Source: Tropicibacter oceani
GTDB lineage: Bacteria; Pseudomonadota; Alphaproteobacteria; Rhodobacterales; Rhodobacteraceae
Assembly: GCF_029958925.1 (NCBI RefSeq)
Contig: NZ_CP124616.1
Span: 3,844,001-3,908,000, forward strand
Direction of reading: 5' to 3'
Length of the DNA: 64,000 bases
The notes under the pieces are model-generated. The model was not told where the DNA came from and searched no databases. It saw only the letters and a program-made list of their open reading frames with translations. Of the stretch, positions 19,451-29,423 are shown piece by piece. Within the stretch, counting starts at the first letter, position 1. Each line of letters opens with the position of its first letter. A program made the translations under genes and the position numbers.

Positions 19451-20386
19451 ATGACTGCACATATCCTTTTTTCGGCCCATGCCTCGCGCTGGGACCTTTA
19501 CGAAGCCCCCCTGAAAGAAGCGCTGGATGCGGCCGGGGTCGACTATGTCCTGGCGACACAGATGCCGCCCGAACAGGTGGATTACATCGTTTACGCGCCA
19601 AATTCGGATGTGCAGGACTTTACCCCCTTTACGCAGCTCAAGGCGGTTCTGAACCTTTGGGCCGGGGTCGAAGGCGTGGTGGGCAACCGGACCCTGCGGG
19701 TCCCGCTGGCCCGCATGGTCGACGAAGAGGGCCTGACCCAGGGCATGGTCGAATGGGTGACAGGGCACGTGCTGCGCCACCATCTGGGCATGGACGCGCA
19801 TATCGTGAACCCCGACCACCGGTGGGACCCTGTCGCGCCGCCGCTGTCACATGAGCGGCCCGTGACGATCCTGGGCATGGGGGCGCTGGGGCGCGCCTGC
19901 GCGCGGGCCCTGCGCGGCCTTGGTTTTCCGGTCACCGGTTGGAGCCGGTCCGAAAAGCGTGTCGCGCACGTGCGCTGCCTGCATGGTGACGAAGGTTTGG
20001 CACAGGCGCTGCGCGGGGCGCAGATCGTCGTGCTGTTGCTGCCTGCGACGCCGCAAACCGACAGTATCCTGAACGCATCCAGCCTGAACCTTCTGGCGCC
20101 CGGCGCGGTGGTGATCAACCCGGGACGCGGCCCGCTGCTCGACGACGACGCCCTGTTGCAGGCGCTGGACGACGGCCATGTCGGCCATGCCACGCTGGAT
20201 GTTTTCCGGGTCGAGCCATTGCCGCAAGACCATCCGTTCTGGGCGCATCCCAAGGTCACCGTGACGCCGCACATCGCCTCGGAAACCCGGCCGCCGTCGG
20301 CATCACGTGTGATTGCCGAGAATATTCGCCGCGGCGAGGCGGGGCTGGGTTTTCTGCACCTTGTCGATCGCGACGCGGGCTATTAA
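19451..20386 (+). CDS. ghrA: Glyoxylate/hydroxypyruvate reductase A-like 2-hydroxyacid dehydrogenase
   Basis: A 311-residue D-2-hydroxyacid dehydrogenase of the GhrA type. The nucleotide-binding loop GMGALG is at 142-147 and the catalytic triad is Arg226 (NPGRGP), Glu255 and His274 (TPHIAS). It reduces glyoxylate or hydroxypyruvate with NADPH in characterised relatives. The ATG follows the rodA stop with no gap and no strong ribosome site of its own, so it is probably translated from the mre-rod transcript; a metabolic link to cell shape is not obvious. Confidence 0.88.
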   Translation: MTAHILFSAHASRWDLYEAPLKEALDAAGVDYVLATQMPPEQVDYIVYAPNSDVQDFTPFTQLKAVLNLWAGVEGVVGNRTLRVPLARMVDEEGLTQGMVEWVTGHVLRHHLGMDAHIVNPDHRWDPVAPPLSHERPVTILGMGALGRACARALRGLGFPVTGWSRSEKRVAHVRCLHGDEGLAQALRGAQIVVLLLPATPQTDSILNASSLNLLAPGAVVINPGRGPLLDDDALLQALDDGHVGHATLDVFRVEPLPQDHPFWAHPKVTVTPHIASETRPPSASRVIAENIRRGEAGLGFLHLVDRDAGY

Positions 20387-20408
20387 GCCGGGGCAACACC
20401 ACCATGAG

Positions 20409-20429
20409 GCCCCGGATCAGGTCCGGGGC
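20409..20429. repeat. Palindromic intergenic hairpin
   Basis: GCCCCGGA and TCCGGGGC form a perfect 8-base stem around a 5-base loop, between ghrA and rpe. It is a common type of alphaproteobacterial intergenic palindrome; without a U tract it is a poor terminator. Confidence 0.6.
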
Positions 20430-20456
20430 GCGTCCCGTGGTCAAGGAGGCCGTGCA

Positions 20457-21140
20457 ATGACTTTCAACCGTTCCATCAAGATCGCCCCGTCGATCCTGTC
20501 CGCCGATTTCGCCGACTTCGGCCGCGAGATCCAGGCCATCGAGGCACAGGGCGCCGATTGGGTGCATGTCGATGTCATGGATGGGCATTTCGTGCCGAAC
20601 CTGACCTTTGGCCCGCCTGCGGTGAAGGCCTTTCGCCCGCATGTGAAGACCTTCATGGACGTGCACCTTATGATCTCGCCGGTCGATGCCTATATCGACG
20701 CCTATGCCGATGCCGGCGCCGACATGCTGACCGCCCATATCGAGGCGGGGCCGCATATTCACCGCACGCTGCAGGCCATTCGCGGCGCGGGCATGAAGGC
20801 GGGCGTGGCGCTGAACCCCGGCACCCCGGCCGAGGCGGTTTCGGATCTGATCGACATGGCCGACATGGTACTGGTGATGACGGTCAACCCCGGGTTCGGC
20901 GGGCAAAAGTTCATCGACATGACGGCCAAGGTTCGCAAGATCCGCCAGATGATCGGCGACCGCGAGGTGCATATCCAGATCGACGGCGGCGTGGATCCGG
21001 TGACCGCGCCCCTGGTTGCGGCGGCGGGCGCAGACGTGCTGGTGGCGGGATCGGCCGTTTTCCGGGGCGGGTCGGTTTCGCAGCCCGAGGTTTACGGCCA
21101 GAACATCGCGGCCATTCGGGCGGCAGCGCAGGGCGTTTGA
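20457..21140 (+). CDS. rpe: Ribulose-phosphate 3-epimerase
   Basis: A 227-residue TIM-barrel epimerase that interconverts ribulose 5-phosphate and xylulose 5-phosphate. Signatures include IAPSILSADFADFG, VHVDVMDGHFVPNLTFGP, HLMISPVD, VMTVNPGFGGQKF and the phosphate loop VAGSAVFRG. Metal and catalytic residues (the DVMDGHF and HIQIDGGV blocks) are intact. AAGGAGG lies upstream of the ATG at 20457. A GC-hairpin element follows the stop. Confidence 0.97.
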   Translation: MTFNRSIKIAPSILSADFADFGREIQAIEAQGADWVHVDVMDGHFVPNLTFGPPAVKAFRPHVKTFMDVHLMISPVDAYIDAYADAGADMLTAHIEAGPHIHRTLQAIRGAGMKAGVALNPGTPAEAVSDLIDMADMVLVMTVNPGFGGQKFIDMTAKVRKIRQMIGDREVHIQIDGGVDPVTAPLVAAAGADVLVAGSAVFRGGSVSQPEVYGQNIAAIRAAAQGV

Positions 21141-21150
21141 GGGCGGTACG

Positions 21151-21183
21151 TGGGGGCCAGCCCCCACACCCCCGGAGTATTTG
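21151..21183. repeat. Dispersed GC-hairpin element, copy 2
   Basis: A TGGGGGC-CA-GCCCCCA hairpin is followed by CCCCCGGAGTATTTG. It lies between convergent rpe and the thioesterase gene, like copy 1. Confidence 0.7.
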
Positions 21184-21202
21184 ACCCAAGAAGAAGAGAC
21201 GC

Positions 21203-21604
21203 TCAGGCGCCTTTGCGGTAGCGGAAGGTGCCTGTGCCCTTGGCGATGAGTTCGCCGGTTTCGTCGCGGATCTCGCCCTCGGCGAAGAAGGTGCTTTTGC
21301 CGCCGCCGGTCTGGCGGCCCTCGGCAAGGAACAGCGTGCCGCGCGGGCGCGACAGGTATTGGACGTTCAGGCTGAGCGTCAGGCACATCTGCAGGCGGTC
21401 CGGATCGCCCGTCCAGCAGCCCGCATAGCCCATGACCGTATCGAGCAGCGAGGCGTGGATACCGCCGTGCGGGTTGCCGTGGCGGTTCATGGTGTGATCG
21501 ACCAGCGGCAGTTGGAATTTGGAATAGCCCTGCGACCAGTCCAGCATTTCCATGCCGATATGGGCGGCAAAGGCGTAGGGGGCTTCGCGGAAGCGATCAT
21601 CCAT
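21203..21604 (-). CDS. PaaI-type hotdog thioesterase
   Basis: A 133-residue single hotdog-fold protein. The segment NRHGNPHGGIHASLLDTVMG holds the HGG motif (46-48) and Asp55, the catalytic-region pattern of PaaI/YigI-type acyl-CoA thioesterases. It probably hydrolyses acyl-CoA intermediates or dead-end products of the acyl-CoA operon it closes. Its start overlaps the end of the phosphotransferase gene by 8 bases, so translation is likely coupled. Confidence 0.87.
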   Translation of the reverse strand: MDDRFREAPYAFAAHIGMEMLDWSQGYSKFQLPLVDHTMNRHGNPHGGIHASLLDTVMGYAGCWTGDPDRLQMCLTLSLNVQYLSRPRGTLFLAEGRQTGGGKSTFFAEGEIRDETGELIAKGTGTFRYRKGA

Positions 21605-22618
21605 GGCTGTGGCGGGCCTCCAGCCCCAGTTCGGCAAAGCGGGGGACGAAGCCCCCGAGTTTCAAGCCTTTTTCCGGGTTGGCCGCATTGCCGTCAAGGG
21701 CGCGTTTCTTGACGCCTTGCAGGATCGCGGCCATTCGGAAGAAGGCGAAGGCGACGTAGTAGCCGAAATTGTCGATCCCGGGCAGGCCGCGCAGGGCGCA
21801 GTATTGCGCGACGAAATCCGAATCCGAAGGCAGGCCCGCGCCGGCGCGGTCGATGCCGGCCAGCCCGCGGCCTTCGCTGCCGGGAGGCAATTGCCATTGC
21901 ATGATGACCCCGGCGAGATCGGCGTAGGGGTGGCCAAGGGTGGACAGCTCCCAATCCAGCACGGCACGGCATCCGGTGCCACCGGGCGCAAACAGCATGT
22001 TGTCGATGCGGTAATCGCCGTGGACAAGGGTGCGTTGACCGTCGTCAGCAGGCATGTTGGCGCCCAGCCAGTCGATCAGCGCCTCCATATCCTTGATCGG
22101 GTCGGTTTCGCTGGCCCGGTATTGTTTTACCCAGCGGGCGAATTGCCTTTCGTAATAGCTGCCCGGTGGGCCAAAATCGGTCAGGCCGGTGGCGTCCAGA
22201 TCGACGTCATGGATCGCCGCGAGGACGCGCGCCATTTCGGCAATGATGGCGGCGCGGGTTTGCGGGGTTTCCTCTGGCATGGACGGATCGACAAAGCTGC
22301 GCCCCTCGACGTGGTCCATGATGTAGAACATCGAGCCGGTCACGGCCTCGTCCTCGCAGAGCGCATGCATCCGGGCGACGGGCACGGCGCTGCCGGCCAA
22401 GGCCTTTTGCACCCGGTATTCGCGATCGACCGCATGGGCCGATTTCAGCAGCACACCGGGCGGTTTGCGGCGCAGAACGTAAGTCCCCGACGGGCTGTCC
22501 AGCCGAAAGGTCGGGTTGGATTGGCCGACCTCGAATTTCGTGGCGCGAAGCGGGCCTTGAAAGCCCGCGACGTGGCGCGCCATCCAGTCCGCCACGGCCT
22601 CAAGCTGGGCGGACTGCA

Positions 22619-22619
<1 letters not shown>
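21597..22619 (-). CDS. Aminoglycoside-phosphotransferase-fold protein (ACAD10-like)
   Basis: A 340-residue APH-fold protein. The catalytic loop HGDYRIDNMLF has His200, Asp202 and Asn207, and the metal-binding Asp222 is in LDWELSTLGHP. It belongs to the branch that accompanies acyl-CoA dehydrogenases and matches the kinase domain of human ACAD10. It probably phosphorylates a hydroxyacyl-CoA or related substrate rather than an antibiotic; relatives have been linked to 4-hydroxy acid catabolism. The start overlaps the dehydrogenase stop by one base (TGATG). Confidence 0.85.
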
Positions 22620-23854
<1,235 letters not shown>

Positions 23855-24298
23855 TCAGTCCTCCAGAAAAAAGCGTGTGATCCAGTTGGCGGCCAGCGCC
23901 GGGCGGTCCTGGTCTTCGATTTCGATGATCACGTCCCAATGCACATCCAGCGCGCCTTCGGGTTCATCGACCGAGGCAACGGTGAACACGCCGCGAATGC
24001 GTTTGCCCACGCGCACCGGGCTGATAAAGCGGATGCGGTCAAAGCCATAGTTCACGCTGCTGGCGACCCCGGGCAGCGTGCCCACGACCTGATAGGACAT
24101 GGCCGACAGCATCGACAGGGTCAAAAACCCATGCGCCACAGCCCCGCCAAAGGGGGTTTCGGCGGCGGCGCGGGCATCATCCAGGTGGATCATCTGCCAG
24201 TCTTCGGTGGCATCGGCAAAGGCCTGCACGCGGGCGGCGTCCAGGGTGAACCAATCGGTTGTGGTCGGGGGCTTGCCCCGCAGATCGTCAGCCAGCAT
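23855..24298 (-). CDS. MaoC-family hydratase
   Basis: A 147-residue hotdog protein with the hydratase-2 pattern FADATEDWQMIHLDDARAA and FGGAVAHGFLTLSML, where the Asp and His of the catalytic dyad sit. It probably hydrates an enoyl-CoA in the same pathway as the neighbouring dehydrogenase. Its ATG at 24298 overlaps the end of the ligase gene by 11 bases. Confidence 0.88.
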   Translation of the reverse strand: MLADDLRGKPPTTTDWFTLDAARVQAFADATEDWQMIHLDDARAAAETPFGGAVAHGFLTLSMLSAMSYQVVGTLPGVASSVNYGFDRIRFISPVRVGKRIRGVFTVASVDEPEGALDVHWDVIIEIEDQDRPALAANWITRFFLED

Positions 24299-25922
24299 CG
24301 GGCAGCTCGTAGCCGTCAAAGCGCTGGCGCAGCGTCAGTTTCGACACCTTGCCGGTGGCGGTCAGAGGCAGGTCCTCGACGCATTCCATCGCATCGGGCA
24401 ACTGCCATTTCGCCACGTGTTCCAGCATCATCTGGTGAATTTCGGACAGATCGGGGGGATCGTCCTGATCGCGGGGCACGACGATCAGCAGGGGGCGTTC
24501 GTCCCATTTGGGGTGGGCAATGGCGATCACCGCGCAATTGGCCACCTTGGGGTGGGCCATGGCGATGTTTTCCAGGTCGATCGAGGAAATCCATTCGCCG
24601 CCCGATTTGATCAGGTCCTTGGCGCGGTCTTGGATGTACAGGAACCCGTCGGGGTCGATGCTGGCCACGTCGCCGGTGCCGAACCAGCCCTGGCTGTCCA
24701 ATGCTTCGTGGCTGGCTTCGGGGTTGTTGAAATAACCCGACACGATGGTGTTGCCGCGCACGAACAATTCGCCCACCGCCTTGCCGTCCTGCGGCAGGGT
24801 CCGGCCCTGATCATCGACGATCTTGAGATCGACACCAAAGACCCGGCGGCCTTGCTTGGACTTGATCGCCATGCGTTGGTCAAAGGGCAGATCCTGCATC
24901 GAATGCGACAGCTGCCCGTGGGTGCCGACCGGGCTCATTTCCGTCATGCCCCAGGCGTGGCAGACATCGACGCCGCGCTTTTCAAAGAACTCGATCATGG
25001 CGCGCGGCGCGGCGCTGCCGCCGATCACCAGCTGGTCCAGCGCCGAAGGCATGGCGTCGCGCTTGTCGATTTCCCCGCGCAGACCCAGCCAGACCGTCGG
25101 AACACCCCAGCTGGCGGTGACTGCCTCGGACTGCATCAGGTCGAACAGCGACGCGCCGTCCAGCTTGCCGCCGGGCATGATCAGCGAGGCGCCGACAATC
25201 GGCGCGGCATAGGGCAGACCCCAGGAATTGACGTGGAACATCGGAACCACTGGCAGGATGCGCGCGCCTTCGTGCAGGCTGCGCGGCACCGAAATCGCCA
25301 GGTTCATGGCGTGCAACACGGTCGAGCGGTGGCTGTACAAGGCGCCCTTAGGGTGGCCCGTCGTCCCCGAGGTATAGCACAGCCCCGATGCGGTTTCTTC
25401 GGGCAGGACCGGCCAGTCATGGCTGTCGGGCTGGCCTTCCAGCAGCTCTTCGTAACACAGCCAGTCCAGGGGGCTGGCGGGCATATGCGCCCGGTCGGTC
25501 AGGGCCACCAGTTTCAGACCCTTGGGAAGGTGATCGGCCAGCGCCTCGACCATCGGGACAAAAGTCAGATCGACGCAGAGCACCTTATCCTCGGCATGGG
25601 CGATGATATACAGCATCTGTTCGGCGCTCAGGCGCGGGTTGATCGTGTGGCAGATCGCCCCCATGCCGCTGCTGGCGTAATAAAGTTCAAAGTGGCGATA
25701 GCCGTTCCAAGCCAGGGTCGCGACGCGGTCCCCCTGCCCGATGCCGATCCCGGCCAGCCCATGCGCCAGTTGCGCGGTGCGCCGGAACGCCTCGGCATAG
25801 GTTTCGCGGTGCAGATCGCCCTCGGTCCGGACCGAAACGATTTCCGCGCCTGGATGTGCCTCGGCGCCGTACCGCAAGATCTCGATGATCGAAAGCGGCA
25901 TAGTCATCATCATGCCTTGCAT
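24288..25922 (-). CDS. Fatty-acyl-CoA/3-methylmercaptopropionyl-CoA ligase-like enzyme
   Basis: A 544-residue ANL-superfamily acyl-CoA synthetase. The P-loop YTSGTTGHPKG is at 183-193, followed by the GWFGTGD and RAKDLIKSGGEWIS motifs and the C-terminal adenylation lysine Lys525 (TATGK). The MMTMPL start is typical of the group that includes DmdB of the dimethylsulfoniopropionate demethylation pathway, so a medium-chain or methylmercaptopropionate substrate is possible. It is the first gene of the five-gene acyl-CoA operon. Confidence 0.92.
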   Translation of the reverse strand: MQGMMMTMPLSIIEILRYGAEAHPGAEIVSVRTEGDLHRETYAEAFRRTAQLAHGLAGIGIGQGDRVATLAWNGYRHFELYYASSGMGAICHTINPRLSAEQMLYIIAHAEDKVLCVDLTFVPMVEALADHLPKGLKLVALTDRAHMPASPLDWLCYEELLEGQPDSHDWPVLPEETASGLCYTSGTTGHPKGALYSHRSTVLHAMNLAISVPRSLHEGARILPVVPMFHVNSWGLPYAAPIVGASLIMPGGKLDGASLFDLMQSEAVTASWGVPTVWLGLRGEIDKRDAMPSALDQLVIGGSAAPRAMIEFFEKRGVDVCHAWGMTEMSPVGTHGQLSHSMQDLPFDQRMAIKSKQGRRVFGVDLKIVDDQGRTLPQDGKAVGELFVRGNTIVSGYFNNPEASHEALDSQGWFGTGDVASIDPDGFLYIQDRAKDLIKSGGEWISSIDLENIAMAHPKVANCAVIAIAHPKWDERPLLIVVPRDQDDPPDLSEIHQMMLEHVAKWQLPDAMECVEDLPLTATGKVSKLTLRQRFDGYELPDAG

Positions 25923-26020
25923 CTGGCCCTCCCCTTGCCGTCTGCTGACGTGCCACTACAGTGGCCAAGTTGTTGCCCATAGCGCAACCCGTTTCACAAA
26001 AGATGACGTCAGGAAGCTTC

Positions 26021-27031
26021 ATGTCCAGCCAGATGCGCCGTATCGCCCTTGCCCGCCGCCCCACCGGGCTGCCCGTCCCCGAGGATTTCGCCTTTGAAAC
26101 CGGCCCTGTGCCAAAACCCGAGGCCGATCAGGTGCTGGTCGAGGTCACGCATCATTCGCTGGACCCCTACATGCGCGGCCGCATGGACGACGCGGGCAGC
26201 TATGCCGCCTCGCTGGCGCTGGGGGAAACCATGATCGGCCAGGGGGTTGGCCGGGTTCTGGCCTCGGATGTCGAGGGCATCGCCGAGGGCGACATGGTCA
26301 CCGGCATGACCGGCTGGGCCAGCCACGCGGTCCTTCCGGGCAATCAACTGCGGGTGCTGGATGACAGCGTGCCGGCCACAACCGCGCTGGGTGTGCTGGG
26401 GATGCCCGGCTTTACCGCCTGGAAAGCGCTCGAGGTCTATGGACGCCCCAAGGCGGGCGAAACGCTGGTGATCGCCGCCGCCACCGGGCCGGTCGGCGCG
26501 ACCGTCGGGCAATTGGCCAAGGCCGCCGGGCTGCGCACCGTCGCCATCGCCGGCGGCGCCGCGAAATGCACCCTGGCGCGCGACAGTTTCGGCTTTGACG
26601 CCGCGATAGATCACCATGCCTTTGACGACGCCCGGTCGCTGCGCAAAGCGCTGGCACAGGCCTGCCCGGACGGCGTCGACATCTACTGGGAAAACGTCGG
26701 CGGCAAGGTTCTAGAGGCGGTGATGCCGCTGATGAATGTCGGCGGGCGCGTCCCGGTCTGCGGCACCATCGCCTGGTATGGCGGCGGCAGTTCGGACAAG
26801 CTGCCGCAGATCTGGCGCACGATCCTGACCAAGCGTCTGTCGGTCAACGGTTTCATCATCTTTGACCATTGGGATGGTTTTCCGGCGTTCCTGACAGACA
26901 TGACCCCAAGGGTCGCCAAGGGCGAAATCGCCTATCTCGAGGACATCACCGAAGGGCTGGAAAACGCGCCCGAGACCTTTATCGCGATGCTGACGGGCGG
27001 CAATACCGGCAAGACGATCATCAAGGTGTAG
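26021..27031 (+). CDS. NADP-dependent oxidoreductase (CurA/leukotriene B4 dehydrogenase type)
   Basis: A 336-residue zinc-free medium-chain dehydrogenase/reductase. Markers are HHSLDPYMRGRM near the N terminus, LGMPGFTAWKAL, the NADP-binding AAATGPVGATVGQLAKAAG and the DIYWENVGGKVLEAV block. Relatives reduce the C=C bond of enones such as curcumin or 15-oxoprostaglandins. The start at 26021 has AGGAAG upstream. It is divergent from the ligase operon across 98 bases. Confidence 0.9.
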   Translation: MSSQMRRIALARRPTGLPVPEDFAFETGPVPKPEADQVLVEVTHHSLDPYMRGRMDDAGSYAASLALGETMIGQGVGRVLASDVEGIAEGDMVTGMTGWASHAVLPGNQLRVLDDSVPATTALGVLGMPGFTAWKALEVYGRPKAGETLVIAAATGPVGATVGQLAKAAGLRTVAIAGGAAKCTLARDSFGFDAAIDHHAFDDARSLRKALAQACPDGVDIYWENVGGKVLEAVMPLMNVGGRVPVCGTIAWYGGGSSDKLPQIWRTILTKRLSVNGFIIFDHWDGFPAFLTDMTPRVAKGEIAYLEDITEGLENAPETFIAMLTGGNTGKTIIKV

Positions 27032-27034
27032 GGA

Positions 27035-28576
27035 TCACAGAAAGCCGGGGGATTCGCTTTCGGCCTCCAGCGTCAGCGGCGCCGGGGTGCCCCCCAGATC
27101 GTCGATGCGCAGCCCGTCCGTGGGCCGCGACAACCGATTGCGCACCACCCACAGCAGCCGCGTCTGGGCGCGGGTGATCGCCACATAGGCCAGCCGTTTC
27201 CAAAGCGGCTGGCCCGCCTCGGTCCGGCCCATGCGCGCGGCGGCATAAAGATCGGGCGCAAAGACCTGTACATCGTCCCACTGGCTGCCCTGCGCCTTGT
27301 GGATCGTCACCGCCGCCCCATGCAAAAAGGTCGCCCCCATGCGCGCGGCATAGGGGATAAAGGGTTCTTCCTCGTCGGGTTTTTCGACCTTGACGATCGA
27401 CGCGGCCGAAACCTGCGGTTCCGGCGCGCCCACCACATGCAACCGCGAGAACCCCGGCTTGCGCCCCGGCCCCAGATAGATCACCTGCGCGCCCTTGATC
27501 AGGCCGCGCGCCTCAAGGTCCAGTCGTTTCTTTCGGTGTTTCAGCGGCAGTTCGATACCGTCGCAGATCAACGGCTCTCCGGGCAAAAGCTCGGTCTCTG
27601 GCGCGCCATGGACCGAGCGAAAGGCGTTGATCAGCCGGATGCGGGTGGCATTGCGCCAGACCAGCACGGGGCTGCGCGCCATCAGGTCGACCTCGACCCG
27701 CTGCGCCCAGACCACGCGATCATCCTGCGCGGCCTTCGCCTCGATCATGCGCTCAAAGTCTTCAAAGCCCAAGGCCGGGTCGGCCAGCGCATGGGCCAGA
27801 TCCAGGATCGGGTTGTCGGCCGCCTGCCGGTGCACCCGGTGCAATTCCAGCTTTTGTTCGTCCTTCAACCCGTCAAAGACCAGCTTGCCCGACTGGTTCA
27901 CCGGCGCCAGCTGAGCGGGATCGCCGAACAGCACGAGGTTTGGGAAAATCTCTTTGAGATCATCGAACTGACGATCATCGAGCATCGAGGCTTCGTCCAC
28001 CAGCCCGATGTCCAAGGGCTCTTCCCGCCGTTTCCAGCCGGTGATGAAATCGCTGCCGCGCAGGCCAGCCGCCGCCAGTGCCGCAGGGATCGACTTGTGC
28101 TGCTCATAGCTGGCCTGCGCCCGGGCAAAACCTTCGTCGGTCAGCTCTTCGAGGTCGGGGCGCTCGCCCTCGCCCATCAGCCACTCGGCCAGCTTTTCGT
28201 ATTCGGGATCGTAGACCGGGGTATAGATGATGCGGTGGATCGTCGTGGCGGGTACGCCGCGCATGCGCAGCACGCTGGCGGCCTTGTTCGTGGGGGCCAG
28301 AATGGCCAGCGTCCGGCGATCCTTGCGCGGCTTGCCTTCGTAGTCGCCCGACACGGTTTCCACCCCGGCCGCCTCGAGCGCCTTGACCAGTTCGGCCAGC
28401 AACAGCGTCTTGCCGCTGCCCGCCTTGCCCATCAGCGCCATGACGCGGCTGCGCCCTTCGGCGGCGGGCAGGCAAAGACCGTTGTGCAGATCGACACCGG
28501 CGTCGCGCAAAAGTTCGGACACCTTGTCAAAGGCAAGGGCCTGATCGTCGGAAAAGATGATGGCTGGGGCGTTCAT
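27035..28576 (-). CDS. RecD-like ATP-dependent DNA helicase
   Basis: A 513-residue superfamily 1 helicase. The Walker A loop GKAGSGKT is at residues 50-57, motif II reads LVDEASMLD, motif III GDPAQLAPV, and the C-terminal UvrD-like motifs are VTIHKAQGSQWDDVQVF and YVAITRAQTRLL. It is shorter than RecD2 and has no N-terminal helix-hairpin-helix, so it is a compact RecD-like helicase probably acting in repair or recombination. Its 3' end is 3 bases from the convergent oxidoreductase stop. Confidence 0.9.
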   Translation of the reverse strand: MNAPAIIFSDDQALAFDKVSELLRDAGVDLHNGLCLPAAEGRSRVMALMGKAGSGKTLLLAELVKALEAAGVETVSGDYEGKPRKDRRTLAILAPTNKAASVLRMRGVPATTIHRIIYTPVYDPEYEKLAEWLMGEGERPDLEELTDEGFARAQASYEQHKSIPAALAAAGLRGSDFITGWKRREEPLDIGLVDEASMLDDRQFDDLKEIFPNLVLFGDPAQLAPVNQSGKLVFDGLKDEQKLELHRVHRQAADNPILDLAHALADPALGFEDFERMIEAKAAQDDRVVWAQRVEVDLMARSPVLVWRNATRIRLINAFRSVHGAPETELLPGEPLICDGIELPLKHRKKRLDLEARGLIKGAQVIYLGPGRKPGFSRLHVVGAPEPQVSAASIVKVEKPDEEEPFIPYAARMGATFLHGAAVTIHKAQGSQWDDVQVFAPDLYAAARMGRTEAGQPLWKRLAYVAITRAQTRLLWVVRNRLSRPTDGLRIDDLGGTPAPLTLEAESESPGFL

Positions 28577-28639
28577 CCGGGCACATTACCTGCGCCTTTC
28601 GCCCCATGCCAGACCCAGATATGGCCCTGGCAGCCAAAA

Positions 28640-28656
28640 GGGGGGCATTGCCCCCC
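28640..28656 (-). terminator. Hairpin downstream of luxI
   Basis: GGGGGGC-ATT-GCCCCCC, a perfect 7-base stem, lies 17 bases after the luxI stop. On the minus strand it is followed by CCTTTTGG, a short U tract. Confidence 0.65.
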
Positions 28657-28672
28657 AAGGCGGCCGTCAGGA

Positions 28673-29311
28673 TCAGGCGGCCGCAAGTTCCCGGGTCTGG
28701 AAGACATGGCCAAAGGACATTTCGAACCAGCGCTTTGACATCTCGATCGAGACGCCAGCACTTTTGGCGACCTTGGCCTGGGTTTCGGGGGTGAATTCCC
28801 AGATGCCGACGCTGATCGCCTCGCGGCCTTCGCCGACGGTGCCCAGTACCTCGGGGGTCGATCCGATGCGGCGGAAGACGCGGACCATGTGGGCAAAGAT
28901 CACCCCGACGAAATGCTCGACGCCGAATTCTTCCATGACATGGCCACCGGCCAGCATCAGCGCAGCCGCCACGCCGGGCTTGGCGCCCCGGGCCAGACAA
29001 AACCGGGTGCATTCCCAGATCAGCGGGCTTTTGACCGTCACACCGTCCGTCAGATGGGTGAAGTGATCGTTCACCATGGTCGGTCCCATGGTCGGCATCA
29101 GCCGCAGCGACCCGCCATGGGTGCCGTCGGGGTTCTGATAAATGATGTACAGCGGGTTTTCGTGATCGTATTCATCCCGCTCAAGCCCATCCTCGTCGAC
29201 AGACACATCCCAGTCGTGGCGCGATTTGAACTGCGCCGCGCGGTCTTCGAACATGGTGCGTGCCAGACGCGGGAACTTGTGAAGGTCTTCGCCATAGATG
29301 TAACGGATCAT
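28673..29311 (-). CDS. luxI: Acyl-homoserine-lactone synthase (LuxI family)
   Basis: A 212-residue LuxI homologue. The residues that are nearly invariant in the family are present: Arg24, Phe28, Trp34, an acidic cluster at 46-49, Arg70, Glu100 and Arg103 (WECTRF). It makes N-acyl-homoserine lactones from S-adenosylmethionine and acyl-ACP or acyl-CoA; the acyl chain cannot be predicted. It is downstream of luxR on the same strand, with a hairpin and a dyad between them. AGGGGA precedes the start. Confidence 0.95.
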   Translation of the reverse strand: MIRYIYGEDLHKFPRLARTMFEDRAAQFKSRHDWDVSVDEDGLERDEYDHENPLYIIYQNPDGTHGGSLRLMPTMGPTMVNDHFTHLTDGVTVKSPLIWECTRFCLARGAKPGVAAALMLAGGHVMEEFGVEHFVGVIFAHMVRVFRRIGSTPEVLGTVGEGREAISVGIWEFTPETQAKVAKSAGVSIEMSKRWFEMSFGHVFQTRELAAA

Positions 29312-29363
29312 TGTGTTTTTCCCCTGAACGAAAGTCGTTGATGGGGAAAATCTGATCGAGCCA

Positions 29364-29381
29364 GGTTAACGACACTTAACC
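29364..29381. promoter_or_regulatory. 18-base dyad between luxR and luxI, lux-box-like
   Basis: GGTTAACGACACTTAACC has perfect 6-base arms around a 6-base centre. It is 53 bases upstream of luxI, after the hairpin that follows luxR. Size and place fit a LuxR-type operator for luxI, though the bases differ from the Vibrio lux box. A similar but imperfect element lies at 30318-30337. Confidence 0.55.
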
Positions 29382-29400
29382 CGATCGCACGCGGGTCTAA

Positions 29401-29419
29401 GCAGAGCTTTACGCTCTGC
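29401..29419 (-). terminator. Hairpin downstream of luxR
   Basis: GCAGAG-N7-CTCTGC begins 5 bases after the luxR stop. On the minus strand it is followed by TTAGACC, so termination is probably partial. Confidence 0.55.
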
Positions 29420-29423
29420 CCGC

